Assembly: GCF_900115775.1 (NCBI RefSeq)
Contig: NZ_FOXS01000010.1
Coordinates: 1 to 64,000 of the forward strand
Reading direction: 5' to 3'
Length of the DNA: 64,000 bases
Source of the DNA: Hymenobacter arizonensis
GTDB lineage: Bacteria > Bacteroidota > Bacteroidia > Cytophagales > Hymenobacteraceae
Positions 34,147 through 42,847 of this stretch are shown piece by piece. Within the stretch, counting starts at the first letter, position 1. Each line of letters opens with the position of its first letter. A program made the position numbers and the translations under genes. The notes under the pieces are model-generated. The model had not been told where the DNA came from, did not search any database, and was given only the letters and a program-made list of their open reading frames with translations.

Positions 34147-35193
34147 ATGGCAACTGTACAGAAGTACTTTGACCTGTTTCACGACAAAATTAAATTAGGG
34201 CGCTTCGACGAAGAAGACACGCTACGTGACAAGCGCCGTATCGTGCGGGAAAAGTTACTGGCCAACCTGCCGGGGGTGTTTGAAAAACACAAGGAGAAGA
34301 ATCTGGTGCCGACCTTTCGGGACCAGGGCAGTTACGCCATGAACACAGGTATCAAACCACTAGAAGGCGATTTCGATATTGACCAAGGGGTCTACTTCGA
34401 GTCATCAGTCACCGATTACCCAGACCCTGTTGTTTTGAAGGAACGGGTGCACGAAGCACTAGATGGGCATACCAAAAAAGTGGAAATCCGGCGCCCTTGC
34501 GTCACCGTGTTCTATCAAGATGGTTACCATGTTGACTTAGCCGTGTATTCGTGTGCATCGGCCAACGCCGACAAGCAGGACTACTTGGCCATGGGGAAAG
34601 TGGGGTCGGAGGAAAAGTACCGAGTGTGGCAGTTATCTGACCCCACGGCACTGACAGATAAACTCTTTGAACGGTTCGACGGGGATGATACCGGCCGTAA
34701 GCAATACCGGCGCGTCATTCGTTTCATGAAGCGTTGGAAAGATGTCAACTTCGTCAGCAGCGGCAACGGTGCCCCGCGTGGGATTGGTCTGACGGTCAAC
34801 ACCCACGACTACTTCCAGCCTAACTACGATGCTACGAGTTTTAAGCTCGATGATTTAACTGCTCTACGAGACTTAGCACAGGCCATGCTCGATGCTTTTA
34901 CTAGCACGTGGGTATTTGCTGAGTGGAAGTTCATACGGCGCCTAAAAGCCCAACTGCTGGTTACCCCTTTCAACGACGTGTACGAAAAAATGACGTCTAA
35001 GCAGATGGAAACCTTTGAAGCCAAGTTACAGGAGTTATGTGATGCCCTCAATGCGGCTATTAAGGAGGTTGATACCCGCAAAGCCTGTCAGCTACTACGC
35101 AACGTCTTCGGGGATGACTTCGATGTGCCGGAAGAATCCGAAACGGCCCGTCCTACGCCCCCGCCGGTTTCTACTCATAGTCAATCTGCCTAG
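34147..35193 (+). CDS. CBASS CD-NTase (DncV-like)
   Basis: A 348-residue cyclic oligonucleotide synthase. Gly61-Ser62 (DQGSYAMNTG) starts the nucleotidyltransferase core, Asp77 and Asp79 lie in GDFDIDQGVYF, and Asp130 in YHVDLAVY completes the metal site. The DIDxG form is that of the DncV branch. On sensing phage it should make a cyclic di- or trinucleotide that activates the effector encoded downstream. The C-terminus (PTPPPVSTHSQSA) is flexible and ends in a small residue, as needed for conjugation by Cap2. First gene of a four- or five-gene operon. Confidence 0.93.
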   Translation: MATVQKYFDLFHDKIKLGRFDEEDTLRDKRRIVREKLLANLPGVFEKHKEKNLVPTFRDQGSYAMNTGIKPLEGDFDIDQGVYFESSVTDYPDPVVLKERVHEALDGHTKKVEIRRPCVTVFYQDGYHVDLAVYSCASANADKQDYLAMGKVGSEEKYRVWQLSDPTALTDKLFERFDGDDTGRKQYRRVIRFMKRWKDVNFVSSGNGAPRGIGLTVNTHDYFQPNYDATSFKLDDLTALRDLAQAMLDAFTSTWVFAEWKFIRRLKAQLLVTPFNDVYEKMTSKQMETFEAKLQELCDALNAAIKEVDTRKACQLLRNVFGDDFDVPEESETARPTPPPVSTHSQSA

Positions 35194-35196
35194 TAA

Positions 35197-36921
35197 GTGG
35201 CGGGCGCGTACGATGGAGCATGGCTCGCCGCGGCGCTTTGCGCTTACGGATTGACTGAGGTAACGGTACTCAACGTTAGTCCAGTGGGAGTTGTATGGGC
35301 GCAAGGCGCTGCTTCAATAGAAGGGAAAAACGTTGAGTTGCGCATAGGGCTTCCAGTAGATTTTCCGTCGGTGCTGCCCACTGTAAGACTGCGCCCGTGG
35401 GATGCGCTAGGCATTATTCCCCACGTCACCGCCACGGAGGGCGGGGTATGCTACCAGGATGCGGAAGGGCTGCTGCTGGACCAAGACCGGCCGGATGCTC
35501 TCGTGAATTGGGCGCTGGACCAGGCGATGGCGGAGCTTGGCCGCGGTGTACGCGGTGAAAACCGCACCGATTTCACGGAGGAGTTTGAGGCCAGTTGGGC
35601 GCTGTTGAAGTATCGTGGTGCTCTGTATAACGTTGCGGACATCCCCTCCCTTGCGAGGGAGCTTTCCATCATTCGGCGAACGGAGACAGAAGCATACTTG
35701 GCAGAGGATGCCACTCAAGTGCTTTCGTTCCTGCAGTTCGAGAACATCGGCAAGCACAACGTACAGCGAGCCACATTTCTCCCGCTGCCCGCCGGCACCT
35801 ATATTGAGCCGCCTCGCCCTGACCGTCCTTTCTGGTCCACTGAGGAATTGCGACAGTGGCTTGCGCCAGGTGTTGCGAACCTCAGCAACAAACAGCGACG
35901 CGTGTTGTTGGACCGCCGCAAAAGTCAGCATGGGGTGATTATTGTAGCGTTGCCTCGTCCTTCTCAGGGAGTTGCTCTGTTTGCCGTACGCTACCATAGC
36001 CCGACCGGGGAGCATCCGCTGTTGCCCGGCGTTGCGGCGACGCTTTGGCCGTTGCAGGTCGCGCGGCGGGAGCGCGCTTATCTGGTTCCCCGAGGAGGTG
36101 GTCAAACATCATTGGCTGACAAACACGTGCTGTTGATTGGTTGTGGGGCCGTAGGTGGACGTTTAGCGCACGACCTGGTTCAAAGCGGCGTGCTGCGGCT
36201 GACGCTCGTTGATTTTGACCTACACTCAGCTGATAACACTTTTCGTCACGTGCTGGGGTACCCTCGCAAAGGCCTGAGCAAGGTTGAGGCGTTACGGGAG
36301 GAACTGCGGAGTAAGTACCCTTACGTGCAAGTAACTACCATTAATGCCACGATTCAAGCCGCCCATCGCAAAGGAGAAGTAAAGTGGAACAATTTCGATA
36401 TACTCATCGCGGCAACGGGTAACCCGACGGTCGAGCTATGGTTGAATGCCCAAGTACACAGCCCGGAAGTGCGTCAGTCGGCCGTCTTCACTTGGCTCGA
36501 AGCATACGGTATAGGTGGGCACGCCCTGCTTACCCACGCCGGTAAGGTAGGTTGCTTGCAATGCTTGTACACAGACCCCAATGAGTCCCAATTAGTCAAC
36601 CGAGCCGCCTTTGCGCAGGCGGGCCAGAAATTCAGCATGTCGCTGGCCGGGTGCAGTGCCCGGCATACCCCATACGGCTCGCTGGACGCGGCTCGCACGG
36701 CCGAAACAGCTACTCGCTTAGCTATACGGGCCCTGTTGGGTCGCGAGGCCTCGGCACCTCTCATTTCGTGGAAGGGCGATCCCGAGGACTTTCTGGCGGC
36801 AGGTTTTCAATTGACTCCGCGTTATTCGGCAAGCGAGGAACAGTTGTCACGGAACCGGTACCGCTTCCACGCTTCCACGTGCCCCATTTGCGGGCCACAC
36901 GCTATTGTTCATGACGCCTAA
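35197..36921 (+). CDS. cap2: CBASS Cap2, E2-E1 fusion
   Basis: A 574-residue protein with a GTG start three bases after the CD-NTase stop. The N-terminal E2-like domain has Cys85 (ATEGGVCYQDAEG). The E1/ThiF domain starts at ~305, with GCGAVGG at 315-321, LTLVDFDLHSADNTFRH for ATP contacts, and active-site Cys486 in LAGCSARHTPYG. CxxC pairs (GCLQC, TCPIC) probably bind zinc. Cap2 attaches the CD-NTase C-terminus to a target and thereby primes it. The order CD-NTase, Cap2, Cap3 defines type II CBASS. Confidence 0.93.
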   Translation: MAGAYDGAWLAAALCAYGLTEVTVLNVSPVGVVWAQGAASIEGKNVELRIGLPVDFPSVLPTVRLRPWDALGIIPHVTATEGGVCYQDAEGLLLDQDRPDALVNWALDQAMAELGRGVRGENRTDFTEEFEASWALLKYRGALYNVADIPSLARELSIIRRTETEAYLAEDATQVLSFLQFENIGKHNVQRATFLPLPAGTYIEPPRPDRPFWSTEELRQWLAPGVANLSNKQRRVLLDRRKSQHGVIIVALPRPSQGVALFAVRYHSPTGEHPLLPGVAATLWPLQVARRERAYLVPRGGGQTSLADKHVLLIGCGAVGGRLAHDLVQSGVLRLTLVDFDLHSADNTFRHVLGYPRKGLSKVEALREELRSKYPYVQVTTINATIQAAHRKGEVKWNNFDILIAATGNPTVELWLNAQVHSPEVRQSAVFTWLEAYGIGGHALLTHAGKVGCLQCLYTDPNESQLVNRAAFAQAGQKFSMSLAGCSARHTPYGSLDAARTAETATRLAIRALLGREASAPLISWKGDPEDFLAAGFQLTPRYSASEEQLSRNRYRFHASTCPICGPHAIVHDA

Positions 36922-37417
36922 CTTGGAATCGACTTCACCCCTGGTTTATCAGCTGAGCGATGGCCGGCGGATTAAATTAACCGCCGAAGTGGTTGCCCGC
37001 CTTCAGCGGCATGCGCAGCATGCCCCCGACGCGGCGGAAGCCGGCGGAGTTCTGCTAGGGCGTTACTTGAGCGACAGTGATGACCTGGTGGTGGACGACA
37101 TTACAGAACCGCTGCCCGGAGACAAACGGGGACGCTATTTTTTTCATCGCGCCCAAAAAAACCATCAACAAGCCATTGAGCAGGCATGGCGGGCCAGCAA
37201 CGGCACCCGCACTTACCTCGGCGAGTGGCATACCCACCCCGAAGCCCGGCCAACTCCTTCCTGCATCGACACGTGTGACTGGCGCCGCAAATTGCGCCAG
37301 GACCAGTACTTTGAACGGCTTTTTTTCTTCATTGTGGGTACGCATGAAGTGCGCGGGTGGAGCGGCAGCCGCAACCGACCAAAACCAATTGCTTTAGAGC
37401 CTCTGCTCGTCTCCTAG
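36911..37417 (+). CDS. cap3: CBASS Cap3, JAB/JAMM peptidase
   Basis: A 168-residue protein overlapping the end of cap2 by 11 bases. The JAMM zinc site is complete: Glu43 (AAEAGGVLLG), His107 and His109 (GEWHTHPEARP), Ser117 and Asp120 (SCIDTCDW). Cap3 removes the conjugates made by Cap2 and so antagonises priming. The ATG at 36911 is preferred over a TTG two codons earlier. Confidence 0.93.
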   Translation: MTPNLESTSPLVYQLSDGRRIKLTAEVVARLQRHAQHAPDAAEAGGVLLGRYLSDSDDLVVDDITEPLPGDKRGRYFFHRAQKNHQQAIEQAWRASNGTRTYLGEWHTHPEARPTPSCIDTCDWRRKLRQDQYFERLFFFIVGTHEVRGWSGSRNRPKPIALEPLLVS

Positions 37418-37454
37418 TTATTTGTGCAAACCTAACCACAGCTAACCCCTTCCT

Positions 37455-38597
37455 ATGTCGTTTACCTCTATCCCTGAGAAGGTTCGATTCAATGTCTGGC
37501 TGCACGCGGGTGGCCGTTGCCAGTACCCCGGATGCAATGAACCTCTGTGGAAGGACACCTTAACCCTTAAGAAAATGAATCGAGCCTATCTGGCGCATAT
37601 CGTTGCGGATAGTGCCGACGGCCCGCGGGGAGATGCTGTTCTATCCGACCAGTTAAAAGCGGATGCGAGCAACATCATGTTACTCTGTGATATGCACCAT
37701 CGTCTTATTGACAAGACGCCAGTATTAGAGCATACGGTAGAGCTACTACAGCAGTATAAGCAAGAGCACGAGGAGCGCATTGAGCGTCAAACGAGTGTCC
37801 ACACCTCAAAGCGGACGCTCATTATTTTGATGGGTACTCGGGTGGGGCACCGTCGAGCAGACGGTGTACTTAACGATGAAGAAGCTCAGGAGGCTGTATT
37901 CCCACAGCGATACCCTGCTACGGACCGAGGCATTCATATCAAACTCAACGATGTGCCAATTACCGAGAAAGACTCGCCTTTCTGGAACCTTGCCAAACTT
38001 TCCATTGAGCGAGGCTTGGAGCAATTGGCGCGCGGAGAAGACCCCACCGGGCGCCCAATCAATCATCTTTCCATTTTTGCCATAGCGCCTATCCCGGTGT
38101 TAATTTTTTTGGGCCAGCAGCTTAGCAACATCACCGCCGCAGACGTATACCAGCGCCACCGCAACCCGGCATCATGGAAGTGGCAGGAGTTTAAAAACGA
38201 AGGATTTAATTACACGACAGTATTCCCGGAAGCAGCCGAATCTGAATGCGTCGTCGCTATTAACATATCGTTAAGTGGCCACATTCACGAAGCGGAGATA
38301 GCCGCAGCACTAGGTAAATCGCTTCCGACGTACCTATTGACAATTGCGGAACCGAGTGTGAGTTTCTTGCGTGCGCAAGAGCAGCTTGAGCTCTTCACTC
38401 AGGAATGGCGGGCCTTGTTAACGAGAATTCGGACCACCCATGGCGAAAAATGCGAAGTGCATGTGTTTCCGGCTGTACCGAATTCTGTTGCTGTTGAAAT
38501 CGGACGCGCCTTACTACCCAAAATTGACCCTACGATGCACCTCTACAACCGAAATGCGCCAAATGACGTTTTTCGGCAGGTAATGACCATAGAATAA
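37455..38597 (+). CDS. cap5: CBASS effector Cap5, HNH-SAVED
   Basis: A 380-residue protein. The N-terminal ~100 residues are an HNH nuclease: RCQYPGCNEPLW, AHIVADSADGP (His48), NIMLLCDMHHRLID (Asn73, His82). The C-terminal ~250 residues are a SAVED ligand-binding domain (HLSIFAIAPIPVLIFLGQQL, CVVAINISLSGHIHEAEIAA, CEVHVFPAVPNSVAVEIGRA). Binding of the cyclic nucleotide makes Cap5 oligomerise and degrade double-stranded DNA. Start 38 bases after cap3. Confidence 0.93.
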   Translation: MSFTSIPEKVRFNVWLHAGGRCQYPGCNEPLWKDTLTLKKMNRAYLAHIVADSADGPRGDAVLSDQLKADASNIMLLCDMHHRLIDKTPVLEHTVELLQQYKQEHEERIERQTSVHTSKRTLIILMGTRVGHRRADGVLNDEEAQEAVFPQRYPATDRGIHIKLNDVPITEKDSPFWNLAKLSIERGLEQLARGEDPTGRPINHLSIFAIAPIPVLIFLGQQLSNITAADVYQRHRNPASWKWQEFKNEGFNYTTVFPEAAESECVVAINISLSGHIHEAEIAAALGKSLPTYLLTIAEPSVSFLRAQEQLELFTQEWRALLTRIRTTHGEKCEVHVFPAVPNSVAVEIGRALLPKIDPTMHLYNRNAPNDVFRQVMTIE

Positions 38598-38607
38598 GCG
38601 TTTTCTT

Positions 38608-38883
38608 ATGACTATAGAATCTGACAATCCTCGATTATTTACGCTTATTCGTCATGCAGATGAAACTGGTATCAGTGGCACGGGCCGTGTATTAGACGGC
38701 ACCATCTTTCACACGGGGCAGGTGGTGGTGTGTTGGCGGTCGGATTTGCGCACCGATAAGCCCGGCTTCAGCAGTCTAGTCATCTACAATTCATGGGAAG
38801 CCTTCTTAGCCATCCATGTGGAGCCGCACCCGGTGGAGCAAACAGAAATTGTTTTCGGGACAGAGCGCCAATTCGGAAGTTAG
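38608..38883 (+). CDS. Small protein trailing the CBASS operon
   Basis: A 91-residue, beta-rich protein: FTLIRHADETGISGTGRVLD, GTIFHTGQVVVCWRSDLRTD, FSSLVIYNSWEAFLAIHVEP. It starts 10 bases after the cap5 stop, so it is almost certainly in the operon. It has no active-site motif I recognise. Small proteins with the DETGxSGTGRVLDG phrase appear to form a family of their own. It could be a regulator or an accessory to the effector; alternatively it is an independent cargo gene. Confidence 0.75.
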   Translation: MTIESDNPRLFTLIRHADETGISGTGRVLDGTIFHTGQVVVCWRSDLRTDKPGFSSLVIYNSWEAFLAIHVEPHPVEQTEIVFGTERQFGS

Positions 38884-39129
38884 AGTGACAGGTATGGAAC
38901 CCAAATTTTGCCAGTTTCCCAAGAGATGATTGGCATAATAAGTAACCATTATCATAACTTATTCGGCCGGGCCGGTTCTACTCGTGTTAATATTTGCCAA
39001 AGCACGTTTAATAAACGTTATACCCCCGGCTGTGTGAGCTCTTGGTGCCCGCGCCTGGGAGCCGCCCCGTTCACGGTCCGGCCGGCTGATCCAACCCGGG
39101 TGCCCCGCCGGGGGTACCTTGCGCCGGTG

Positions 39130-39381
39130 ATGACCCTCGACGACTACCGGGCCTTGCCCTACGAGCGCCAGCTCGTGGCCGCGCTCAACGCCGGCACCTT
39201 CCTGGCCCGGCGCCACGAAGCAGCGCGCGCGGTGAACCTCTACCACCTGTTCACGTTTTTCGTGGAGGTGGTTTACGACCCGGCCGCCAACGCGCTCGTG
39301 GGCCTGCACGCCTTCCGCGACCCGGCCGGGCTGGCCCCGTACGCGGCGGGCGTTACCCTGCCGGACGGGCTCGGCGGGTGA
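39130..39381 (+). CDS. Small orphan protein (family shared with 20563)
   Basis: An 83-residue protein from the ATG of MTLDDYRALPYERQLVAALN. It matches the protein at 20563 in almost every element: MTLxxxxALPxxRQ, GTxxARRxxxxxxxxLYHL, FFVEVVYD, LPDGL. It is host-like in GC and is the first gene of the long orphan-gene array. Function unknown. Confidence 0.75.
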   Translation: MTLDDYRALPYERQLVAALNAGTFLARRHEAARAVNLYHLFTFFVEVVYDPAANALVGLHAFRDPAGLAPYAAGVTLPDGLGG

Positions 39382-39389
39382 GGGCGGGC

Positions 39390-39397
39390 TACCTTTG
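39390..39397 (+). promoter_or_regulatory. Promoter -7 box
   Basis: TACCTTTG fits the Bacteroidota TAnnTTTG consensus and lies 44 bases before the start at 39442. Confidence 0.5.
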
Positions 39398-39441
39398 CGC
39401 CCCCCCGGGCGGTCACGGGGGCTGTCCCCCCACGAGCACGC

Positions 39442-39636
39442 ATGGCCCGGTTCGACCCCTTTTCCTTGCTGGACCACGCCCCCGCGTGGGTCGAACGCGT
39501 TGTGCAGTGGGTGTTGCTGCTGGGCCTGCTCTCGGCCGTGTTCCTCGGGATCCGCGAGGGGCGGCGGTGGCAGGCGGACCTGAACGCAGAAAATGCGCGG
39601 CTGGAGCGGGAACGCACGCTGCCTCGGCCGCGCTAG
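39442..39636 (+). CDS. Small single-span membrane protein
   Basis: A 64-residue protein: short N-terminus, one membrane segment (VVQWVLLLGLLSAVFLGI), then a charged helix REGRRWQADLNAENARLERE. Probably an inner-membrane protein with a cytoplasmic coiled-coil tail. No family recognised. Confidence 0.6.
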   Translation: MARFDPFSLLDHAPAWVERVVQWVLLLGLLSAVFLGIREGRRWQADLNAENARLERERTLPRPR

Positions 39637-39707
39637 GCGCGGGACCCGGCAGGCACGAAGCGGGGAACAAGGCTCGGAAAGAGGCGAGAGGAAATGACCG
39701 TTTATTT

Positions 39708-39745
39708 GAACCGTGTAAACATTTCGGAACCGTGTAAACATTTCG
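39708..39745. repeat. 19-bp tandem repeat, two copies
   Basis: GAACCGTGTAAACATTTCG twice, head to tail, at 39708 and 39727. The CCGTGTAAAC core recalls the right arm of the boundary element. Confidence 0.75.
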
Positions 39746-39865
39746 GAATTGCGGGTTTCCGCGGGGTGGCGTGCTGCGGAACCGCAAGGGCGGCGGGTAC
39801 CCGTCGTGGGGCGGCACGGGACCGGGCACTGGCTAGCCGGGGCCCTGCGTCGCCCCGGTGCGGCT

Positions 39866-39873
39866 TACCTTCG
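39866..39873 (+). promoter_or_regulatory. Promoter -7 box
   Basis: TACCTTCG, 24 bases before the ATG at 39898; one base from the TAnnTTTG consensus. Confidence 0.45.
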
Positions 39874-39897
39874 TTCCCGTACTACTTTCTCCGTTTC

Positions 39898-41367
39898 ATG
39901 CGCACGTCCCGGTTGCCCTTCCTCTTGTGCGTCGCCCTGGCCGGGCTGGTTGCCGGGACGCGTACCGCCCGGGGGCAAGCGCTGCGCAGCAGCCCCGACG
40001 GCCTGGGCCCGGCGGCCCGCTTCGAAGAGCCCACGGGCGTGGCGGTGGCGCCGGACGGCACCGTGTACGTAGTCGACCCCGGCCAGGAGACCATCCGCAA
40101 AATCACCCCCGCGGGCCTGGTAAGCACCCTGGCCGGCAGTACCTACCAGTCGGGCGATGACGACGGCCCCGGCCCGCTGGCCCGCTTTCGGAGCCCCACC
40201 GCCCTGGCCCTGGCGCCGGACGGCACGCTCTACGTGGCCGACAACGGCAACCACACCATCCGCGCCATCAGCCCGGCGGGCGTCGTCTCCACGCTGGCCG
40301 GCACGGCCCGAAAGGAAGGCCTGGTCAACGGCACGGGCCCGGCGGCCCGCTTCGCCGTGTCCACGGGCATTGCCGTGGGCCCGAACGGCACGCTCTACGT
40401 GGTGGGCGGGTACTACATCCGCCAAATCAACCTGCGCACCCGCGCCGTCACCACCCTGCGGCCCCGCATGGAGACGCGCGGCCTCGACCCGGAACAGGTG
40501 CAGTACGCGGCCACCCACTACAACTTTCACGGCGTGGCCGTGGGCCCGGACGGGACCCTGTTCCTGGCCGACGACGTTAGTGGCGTGGTCCGGCAGCTGA
40601 CCCGCGCGGGCCGGCTGAGCATCCTCGCCGGCGAGGTGGGCGCCGGCGCGTTGGACGCCGGCTATGTACCCGCGGGCCGCGTGGCCGCGGCCGGGGTGGG
40701 CGTCCCGCGGGGCATCGCGGTGGGCCCGAACGGCACGCTCTACGTGGTGGGCGGGTACTACATCCGCCAAGTCTCGCCCGCGGGGGAGGTGCGCACCTTG
40801 GCCGGCCAAGAAGATGCCCGGGGGTCCGCCGACGGCCTGGGCCCGGCAGCCCGCTTCGAGGAGCCCGCGGGCGTGGCGGTGGCGCCGGACGGCACGGTGT
40901 ACGTGGCCGACGCCTGGAGCCAGACCATCCGCCGCATCACGCCGGAGGGCGTGGTGAGCACCCTGGCCGGCACCGCCCGGGTGCTGCCCGTGGCCCGGGA
41001 GGCCCCGCTGCCGCCCCCGCTGCCCGACGCCGAGGAGCGCGTGTACACGTACGTGGAGAAGATGCCGGAGCTGCCCGGCATGGGCACGGACCGGTCCCCC
41101 AGCGCCATCCTGGGCCCCCTGGCGGCCGCCGTGCAGCAGCGGCTGGTGCTGCCGCCCGGCACCCCGGCGGGCGTGGTCGTCGTCCGGTTCACCGTGCGGC
41201 CCGCCGGCGCCATCCGGGACGCCACCATCTTCCGGGGGCTCACGTCCGCGGCCGACGCGGCCGTGCTGGCGGCGGTGGCCCAGCTGCCCCTGTTTCGGCC
41301 CGGCGTTCAGAACGGGCGCCCCGTGGCCGTCTCGCTCCTCCTGCCCGTGAAAGTCGGGCAGCCTTAA
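39898..41367 (+). CDS. Exported NHL-repeat protein with TonB-C domain
   Basis: A 489-residue protein from MRTSRLPFLLCVALAGLVAG, a signal peptide. Residues ~30-365 contain NHL beta-propeller blades, each with GVAVAPDGTVYV(V/A)D....IRxItPaG.VsTLAG; about six or seven can be counted. After a Pro-rich linker, VYTYVEKMPELPGMGTDRSP leads into a TonB C-terminal domain (QQRLVLPPGTPAGVVVVRFT, VAQLPLFRPGVQNGRPVAVS). NHL propellers bind ligands or partners; TonB-C domains contact peptidoglycan or outer-membrane receptors. Likely periplasmic. Confidence 0.85.
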   Translation: MRTSRLPFLLCVALAGLVAGTRTARGQALRSSPDGLGPAARFEEPTGVAVAPDGTVYVVDPGQETIRKITPAGLVSTLAGSTYQSGDDDGPGPLARFRSPTALALAPDGTLYVADNGNHTIRAISPAGVVSTLAGTARKEGLVNGTGPAARFAVSTGIAVGPNGTLYVVGGYYIRQINLRTRAVTTLRPRMETRGLDPEQVQYAATHYNFHGVAVGPDGTLFLADDVSGVVRQLTRAGRLSILAGEVGAGALDAGYVPAGRVAAAGVGVPRGIAVGPNGTLYVVGGYYIRQVSPAGEVRTLAGQEDARGSADGLGPAARFEEPAGVAVAPDGTVYVADAWSQTIRRITPEGVVSTLAGTARVLPVAREAPLPPPLPDAEERVYTYVEKMPELPGMGTDRSPSAILGPLAAAVQQRLVLPPGTPAGVVVVRFTVRPAGAIRDATIFRGLTSAADAAVLAAVAQLPLFRPGVQNGRPVAVSLLLPVKVGQP

Positions 41368-41388
41368 CCGGGACGCGGCCGACTTCGC

Positions 41389-41440
41389 GCCTTCAACTAA
41401 ACGGGGAGCGGATAGGGCACGACCCTTTGCGTAAACGAAC
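41389..41440 (+). repeat. Gene-boundary palindrome, diverged copy
   Basis: CTTCAACTAAACGGGGAGCG then GGGCACGACCCTTTGCGTAA ACG. Left arm and right arm of the boundary element are recognisable. Confidence 0.45.
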
Positions 41441-41497
41441 GTACTGCCCCGGCTTTCTATAAATCCCAGGACTGTACCCCGCTACCCTTCCTCCTTT

Positions 41498-41841
41498 ATG
41501 AGCAAGTTCGGTGCCCTCCTGGCCCTTTTCTTGGCCTTGCCCTTCCTCGGTTAGGGCAAATTCGAACCTAAGGCTTTCTCCGCCTGAAAGTCAACCAAGC
41601 CCGCATCGAAGCCGCGCTGGAAACGGCCCTGCGCACGGGCCGGGTAACCGCCAACGCCGACGCGAGGGCCGCCCTCGTCTACGCCCAAACGGAGCGGCCC
41701 CTGCGCGCGGTGGATTCGGCCGGCATCGCCAGCGTGCTCAACCGGGGGTATTTCCTGGACCGCACGAACGTCAAGAACTATTGCCTGTTTCTGCCCCAAG
41801 AAGATTCGTTCTACTTGGTGCGGTATGTGGTGGGGGGCTAG
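41498..41841 (+). pseudogene. Exported orphan gene with stop and frameshift
   Basis: The ATG at 41498 gives MSKFGALLALFLALPFLG, a signal peptide, then TAG at 41552-41554 and GKFEPKAFSA before a TGA. Sense resumes one phase over: GFLRLKVNQARIEAALETAL, RTGRVTANADARAALVYAQT, LNRGYFLDRTNVKNYCLFLP, QEDSFYLVRYVVGG and TAG at 41839. At least one point stop and one indel. Function unknown. Confidence 0.55.
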
Positions 41842-42011
41842 GCATTAGCTCGGTGCGGCCGGCCAATGGCGCCTATCCCCCAACTCCTGCCTTAACGAGA
41901 CGGCAATCCTACCAGCGAGACCGTTCAAGTCGGCAAAACCGCCAACGAGACCGGGCGCAAGCCGAGCACCTGCGGTACTTCTTACTTGAGAAAGGACGAC
42001 TTCAGTTATAG

Positions 42012-42046
42012 GCTCGTTTTGATTTCGGACCGATTTAGTAAAACAC
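42012..42046 (+). repeat. Gene-boundary palindrome
   Basis: GGCTCGTTTTGATTTCGGAC then CGATTTAGTAAAACAC: core TTCGGACCGATTTxGTAAAAC. It overlaps the 3' end of the gene at 42035. Confidence 0.55.
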
Positions 42047-42334
42047 TAACTTGTCCTCCAGCACCTCTTCAGCAGCATTCATGAGGTAAACGTATTGCCC
42101 GAAGTATGCCTCCTGCACGTAGAGCCACAACTGCACTTCCAGTTGATACGTGCCCGGGGTCGCGGGGGAAAACACCGCTTTTACTTCCCCATGCCGAACG
42201 CTAATTTCCGACAAAGGAACCGGGGCTTGCGCGTGCAAATGGCCGTTCTCCGGGTGATTGATGCACGCGTCGTACCCTTCCCGGGCTTGGAGGTACAGCG
42301 GGGCTAGCTCGTGCGGTTGGATGTGAAGGACCAC
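42035..42334 (-). CDS. Orphan protein of unknown function
   Basis: A 99-residue soluble protein (MVLHIQPHELAPLYLQAREG, PLSEISVRHGEVKAVFSPAT, YQLEVQLWLYVQEAYFGQYV). Strongly alternating hydrophobic pattern, beta-sandwich-like. No family recognised. Bounded by boundary palindromes on both sides. Confidence 0.6.
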   Translation of the reverse strand: MVLHIQPHELAPLYLQAREGYDACINHPENGHLHAQAPVPLSEISVRHGEVKAVFSPATPGTYQLEVQLWLYVQEAYFGQYVYLMNAAEEVLEDKLVFY

Positions 42335-42369
42335 GGGGAGGATTAAGCAAAAGGGATGTCAATAATAGG

Positions 42370-42403
42370 CGCCTTTTGCTATTCGGACCGTTTGGTTAAA
42401 CAA
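42370..42403 (+). repeat. Gene-boundary palindrome
   Basis: CGCCTTTTGCTATTCGGACC then GTTTGGTTAAACAAGG. A good match to the TTCGGACCGTTT...TRAAC consensus. Confidence 0.65.
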
Positions 42404-42472
42404 GGATGAGCAGCTAAAAAAGCGTCATTTCTTTCTTTATTCGTACCACGCAACCCGTATCCTGCCACCGGC

Positions 42473-42847
42473 ATGAAGCATTACAGTAAATACAGCATCG
42501 AGGACGCGCTGTGGGGCGTGGGGGTGCAATACCTGGAGTTCGACGTCTCGTCGGGGGCGCTGCTTCGCCAAGTCGACGACTACGGCAACATTCTCTTGTA
42601 CAGCGAGCCCCACCCCACGGTACCACATGAACGGGGCACCTGCCACCTGGGCGAATCGTCCCTGCAACTGGAGTTGGAGTACGAGGAAGACCGCGTGCTC
42701 CCCCTGGTGTTCGAAGCGAAGTGGGCCCTGGCCACGGCCTTTTACGACCCCCGGCTCGACGTTCAAAAGCGACCCGCGACGGGCGACGAATTGACGTCGG
42801 CAGATGCAGCGGAACTCATCGCCGCATTTAACGGCAGGCCCCTATAG
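42473..42847 (+). CDS. Orphan protein of unknown function
   Basis: A 124-residue acidic protein: MKHYSKYSIEDALWGVGVQY, FDVSSGALLRQVDDYGNILL, LELEYEEDRVLPLVFEAKWA. Soluble, mixed alpha/beta. No known domain. Its 3' end overlaps the tail of the convergent pseudogene that follows. Confidence 0.65.
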   Translation: MKHYSKYSIEDALWGVGVQYLEFDVSSGALLRQVDDYGNILLYSEPHPTVPHERGTCHLGESSLQLELEYEEDRVLPLVFEAKWALATAFYDPRLDVQKRPATGDELTSADAAELIAAFNGRPL

